Positions 51,443 through 52,610 of a stretch of DNA of 52,610 nucleotides are shown in pieces. The first letter of the stretch is position 1, and every line of letters starts with the position of its first letter. The translations under genes were made by a program, and so were the position numbers. The DNA is from Verrucomicrobiota bacterium (GTDB lineage Bacteria > Verrucomicrobiota > Verrucomicrobiia > Verrucomicrobiales > Akkermansiaceae): NCBI GenBank assembly GCA_018969605.1, contig JAGWXY010000006.1, positions 1 to 52,610 of the forward strand. The letters are read 5' to 3'. The notes below the pieces were generated by a model that was given only the letters and a program-made list of their open reading frames with translations, was not told where the DNA came from and ran no database searches.

Positions 51443-51835
51443 TCATTGAGCCGATCCATCCGGCACCGGAATCGCCTCGCAAAGCTCGCGCCAACCCGGG
51501 AAATTCCACTGATTCGGAAACCCACGGCACTGGATCGGCTTCACGGCCTGAATCGTGCAGCTGTTGCCATCGAGCATCACGCATTCGTGATTCTCCTTTT
51601 CGATCAATGAAAGCCCCATGCGGTCGCTGCGCAGGCGGGTGAAACGCGCGATGAAATCTTCTTCACCGAGATTGAGAAACTTGGCGATCGCAGCGACTTC
51701 TTCTTCTTCGAGCCGCACATCACCCGGCCACTTGCAGCACGCCGCACAACGCTGGCACACATATCGCACACCCTTTTCCAACGATGTCACGCGGTTGGCC
51801 ACGCTGCCGTGCGATGACAAGTCATGCTCACTCAT
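51443..51835 (-). CDS. YkgJ-family cysteine-cluster protein
   Basis: 130 residues. The pattern CQRCAACCKWPGDV, then CVMLDGNSCTIQ and PIQCRGFPNQW is the CxxCxxCC...C...C layout of the YkgJ/UPF0153 family, thought to bind zinc or an iron-sulfur cluster. No enzyme activity is established. It lies 9 bp after the amidase gene and 61 bp before the regulator gene on the same strand. An iron-responsive or cluster-linked role would suit this context, but that is inference. Confidence 0.85.
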   Translation of the reverse strand: MSEHDLSSHGSVANRVTSLEKGVRYVCQRCAACCKWPGDVRLEEEEVAAIAKFLNLGEEDFIARFTRLRSDRMGLSLIEKENHECVMLDGNSCTIQAVKPIQCRGFPNQWNFPGWRELCEAIPVPDGSAQ

Positions 51836-51844
51836 GATCCGATT

Positions 51845-52552
51845 TCAAATTCGCTGATAATGATAATTCACCCGCCCAAGGAACCAGCGCCACTTCTTGC
51901 CGGGCTTACCGTTATCGAGCAAAAAGTGCGGGCAATTTTTGTTGGGCGGATTCCTTCCCTTCCTCGGCCAATGATAATGCGGCACGACATGGCGCAAGGG
52001 AATGCCCTGCTTCTTCATCAGGATCGCCGTGAGTTTCGCAGTCCGCTCGATCGTTGCCCTGCGACTGCTGCCGCGATGCTCGCACATTTCGATGCCAATC
52101 GAAAGGCGGTTTCCCGGGCCATGAAAATCCGCATGCTCACCCTGCTCGCTGATCGGCATGTGTTGGATCGCCTCGCGGTCATCGACAGTGAAATGCCAAA
52201 TGAGATAACCGATGCGGTTGCCGTTTTTGGTTTTCGGAGATCGCAACGCGCCACGCTTGAGCGCAACCGCATGGCGCTCAGCATTGGCGTGATAGTTCTG
52301 CGTGCTGTGAATCGTAATGTACCGCGGCCGCATCGGCCTCACGACTTTGCGACCGTGACGGCCCTTCGGGACCATGTCGGCACGAAGATTCACCTCGCGA
52401 TACATCCGCGAAACCGAGCTCTTGCCGCCGGATGATGACACCGACCTTCCCTCACGACCACCACCCGGCGGCCCGACGCGATGGCACTGGAGGCTCATCG
52501 CCACCGGCAACATGACCGCCATGATGCAGAGAAAGCGTTTCACGCAAAACAT
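51845..52552 (-). CDS. N-acetylmuramoyl-L-alanine amidase (Amidase_2)
   Basis: 235 residues. The N-terminal hydrophobic segment ends at MSLQC, a possible lipobox. The amidase domain (about 75-230) has YITIHSTQN with the first zinc His, LIWHFTVDD, SIGIEMCEH, and VVPHYHWPRKGRNPPNKNCP with the second His and the Cys ligand. It cuts the amide bond between MurNAc and the stem peptide in peptidoglycan. The stop lies 9 bp before the YkgJ-type gene. A short gap to the window edge holds no other feature. Confidence 0.88.
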   Translation of the reverse strand: MFCVKRFLCIMAVMLPVAMSLQCHRVGPPGGGREGRSVSSSGGKSSVSRMYREVNLRADMVPKGRHGRKVVRPMRPRYITIHSTQNYHANAERHAVALKRGALRSPKTKNGNRIGYLIWHFTVDDREAIQHMPISEQGEHADFHGPGNRLSIGIEMCEHRGSSRRATIERTAKLTAILMKKQGIPLRHVVPHYHWPRKGRNPPNKNCPHFLLDNGKPGKKWRWFLGRVNYHYQRI

Positions 52553-52610
52553 CTAGCATAAGCATCGATCTCAGAGGAAACGGAAATTTCTTCCATCGTG
52601 GCCGACCCGC

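Overview
The window is about 60% G+C chromosomal DNA that most resembles a member of the Verrucomicrobiota (order Verrucomicrobiales or a close relative). This is inferred from gene content, not from a marker tree. The clues are a PEP-CTERM surface protein with autotransporter-type repeats, large secreted beta-helix proteins, a small secreted PCxLC protein beside a TonB receptor, a eukaryote-type UDP-glucose pyrophosphorylase, a fungal-type cystathionine gamma-synthase, and intergenic DNA full of short dispersed repeats.

Layout. 1-0.9 kb: end of a PEP-CTERM beta-strand-repeat protein. 1.0-8.1 kb: a minus-strand surface-polysaccharide operon (split transketolase, an epimerase-glycosyltransferase fusion, a methyltransferase, a YfhO-like membrane protein). 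8.2-11.6 kb: a probable metal or siderophore uptake operon (small PCxLC protein, TonB receptor, PepSY protein), followed by a vestige of a second receptor. 12-18.7 kb: HAD phosphatase, UDP-glucose pyrophosphorylase, hisI, rplS with its terminator, a YdjY protein, a cyclase-repeat protein and cystathionine gamma-synthase. 18.9-27.2 kb: SWIM-SNF2 ATPase, a BrnT/BrnA-type toxin-antitoxin pair with a visible operator, an HTH-metallo-beta-lactamase fusion, a SurA-like isomerase, an AI-2E-family permease and a serine hydrolase. 27.2-33.4 kb: a plus-strand run of trpS, DJ-1/PfpI, a polytopic membrane protein, a short adenylate kinase, fmt and two HtrA-like proteins, the second catalytically dead. 33.4-37.9 kb: an IS66-like relic, repeat modules, a 997-residue beta-helix protein and a gene-poor stretch. 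37.9-47.3 kb: tRNA(CAU), L,D-transpeptidase, M50 protease, TauE/SafE permease, ABC exporter, Ala/Glu-rich lipoprotein, malQ, ribH, an enlarged nusB and a second AI-2E permease. 47.3-48.2 kb: an 850-bp repeat island. 48.2-52.6 kb: a minus-strand ferrous-iron operon with feoB split in two and a DtxR-FeoA fusion regulator, plus a YkgJ-type cysteine-cluster protein and an amidase.

How the genes work together. The polysaccharide operon and the PEP-CTERM protein point to a decorated cell surface. The HAD phosphatase, the pyrophosphorylase and malQ fit glucose-phosphate and glucan metabolism. The TonB/PepSY genes and the Feo operon cover uptake of oxidised or chelated metal and of ferrous iron. L,D-transpeptidase, amidase, SurA-like, HtrA-like and M50 proteins cover envelope maintenance.

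The most unusual signal is not a gene. It is a family of tiny hairpins, most with 3-nt loops, whose arms differ in sequence from copy to copy but stay complementary. They are concentrated in four intergenic zones (11.7, 33.7-34.0, 39.4 and 47.4-48.2 kb) with longer shared modules around them, and a similar hairpin lies in frame inside the PepSY gene.
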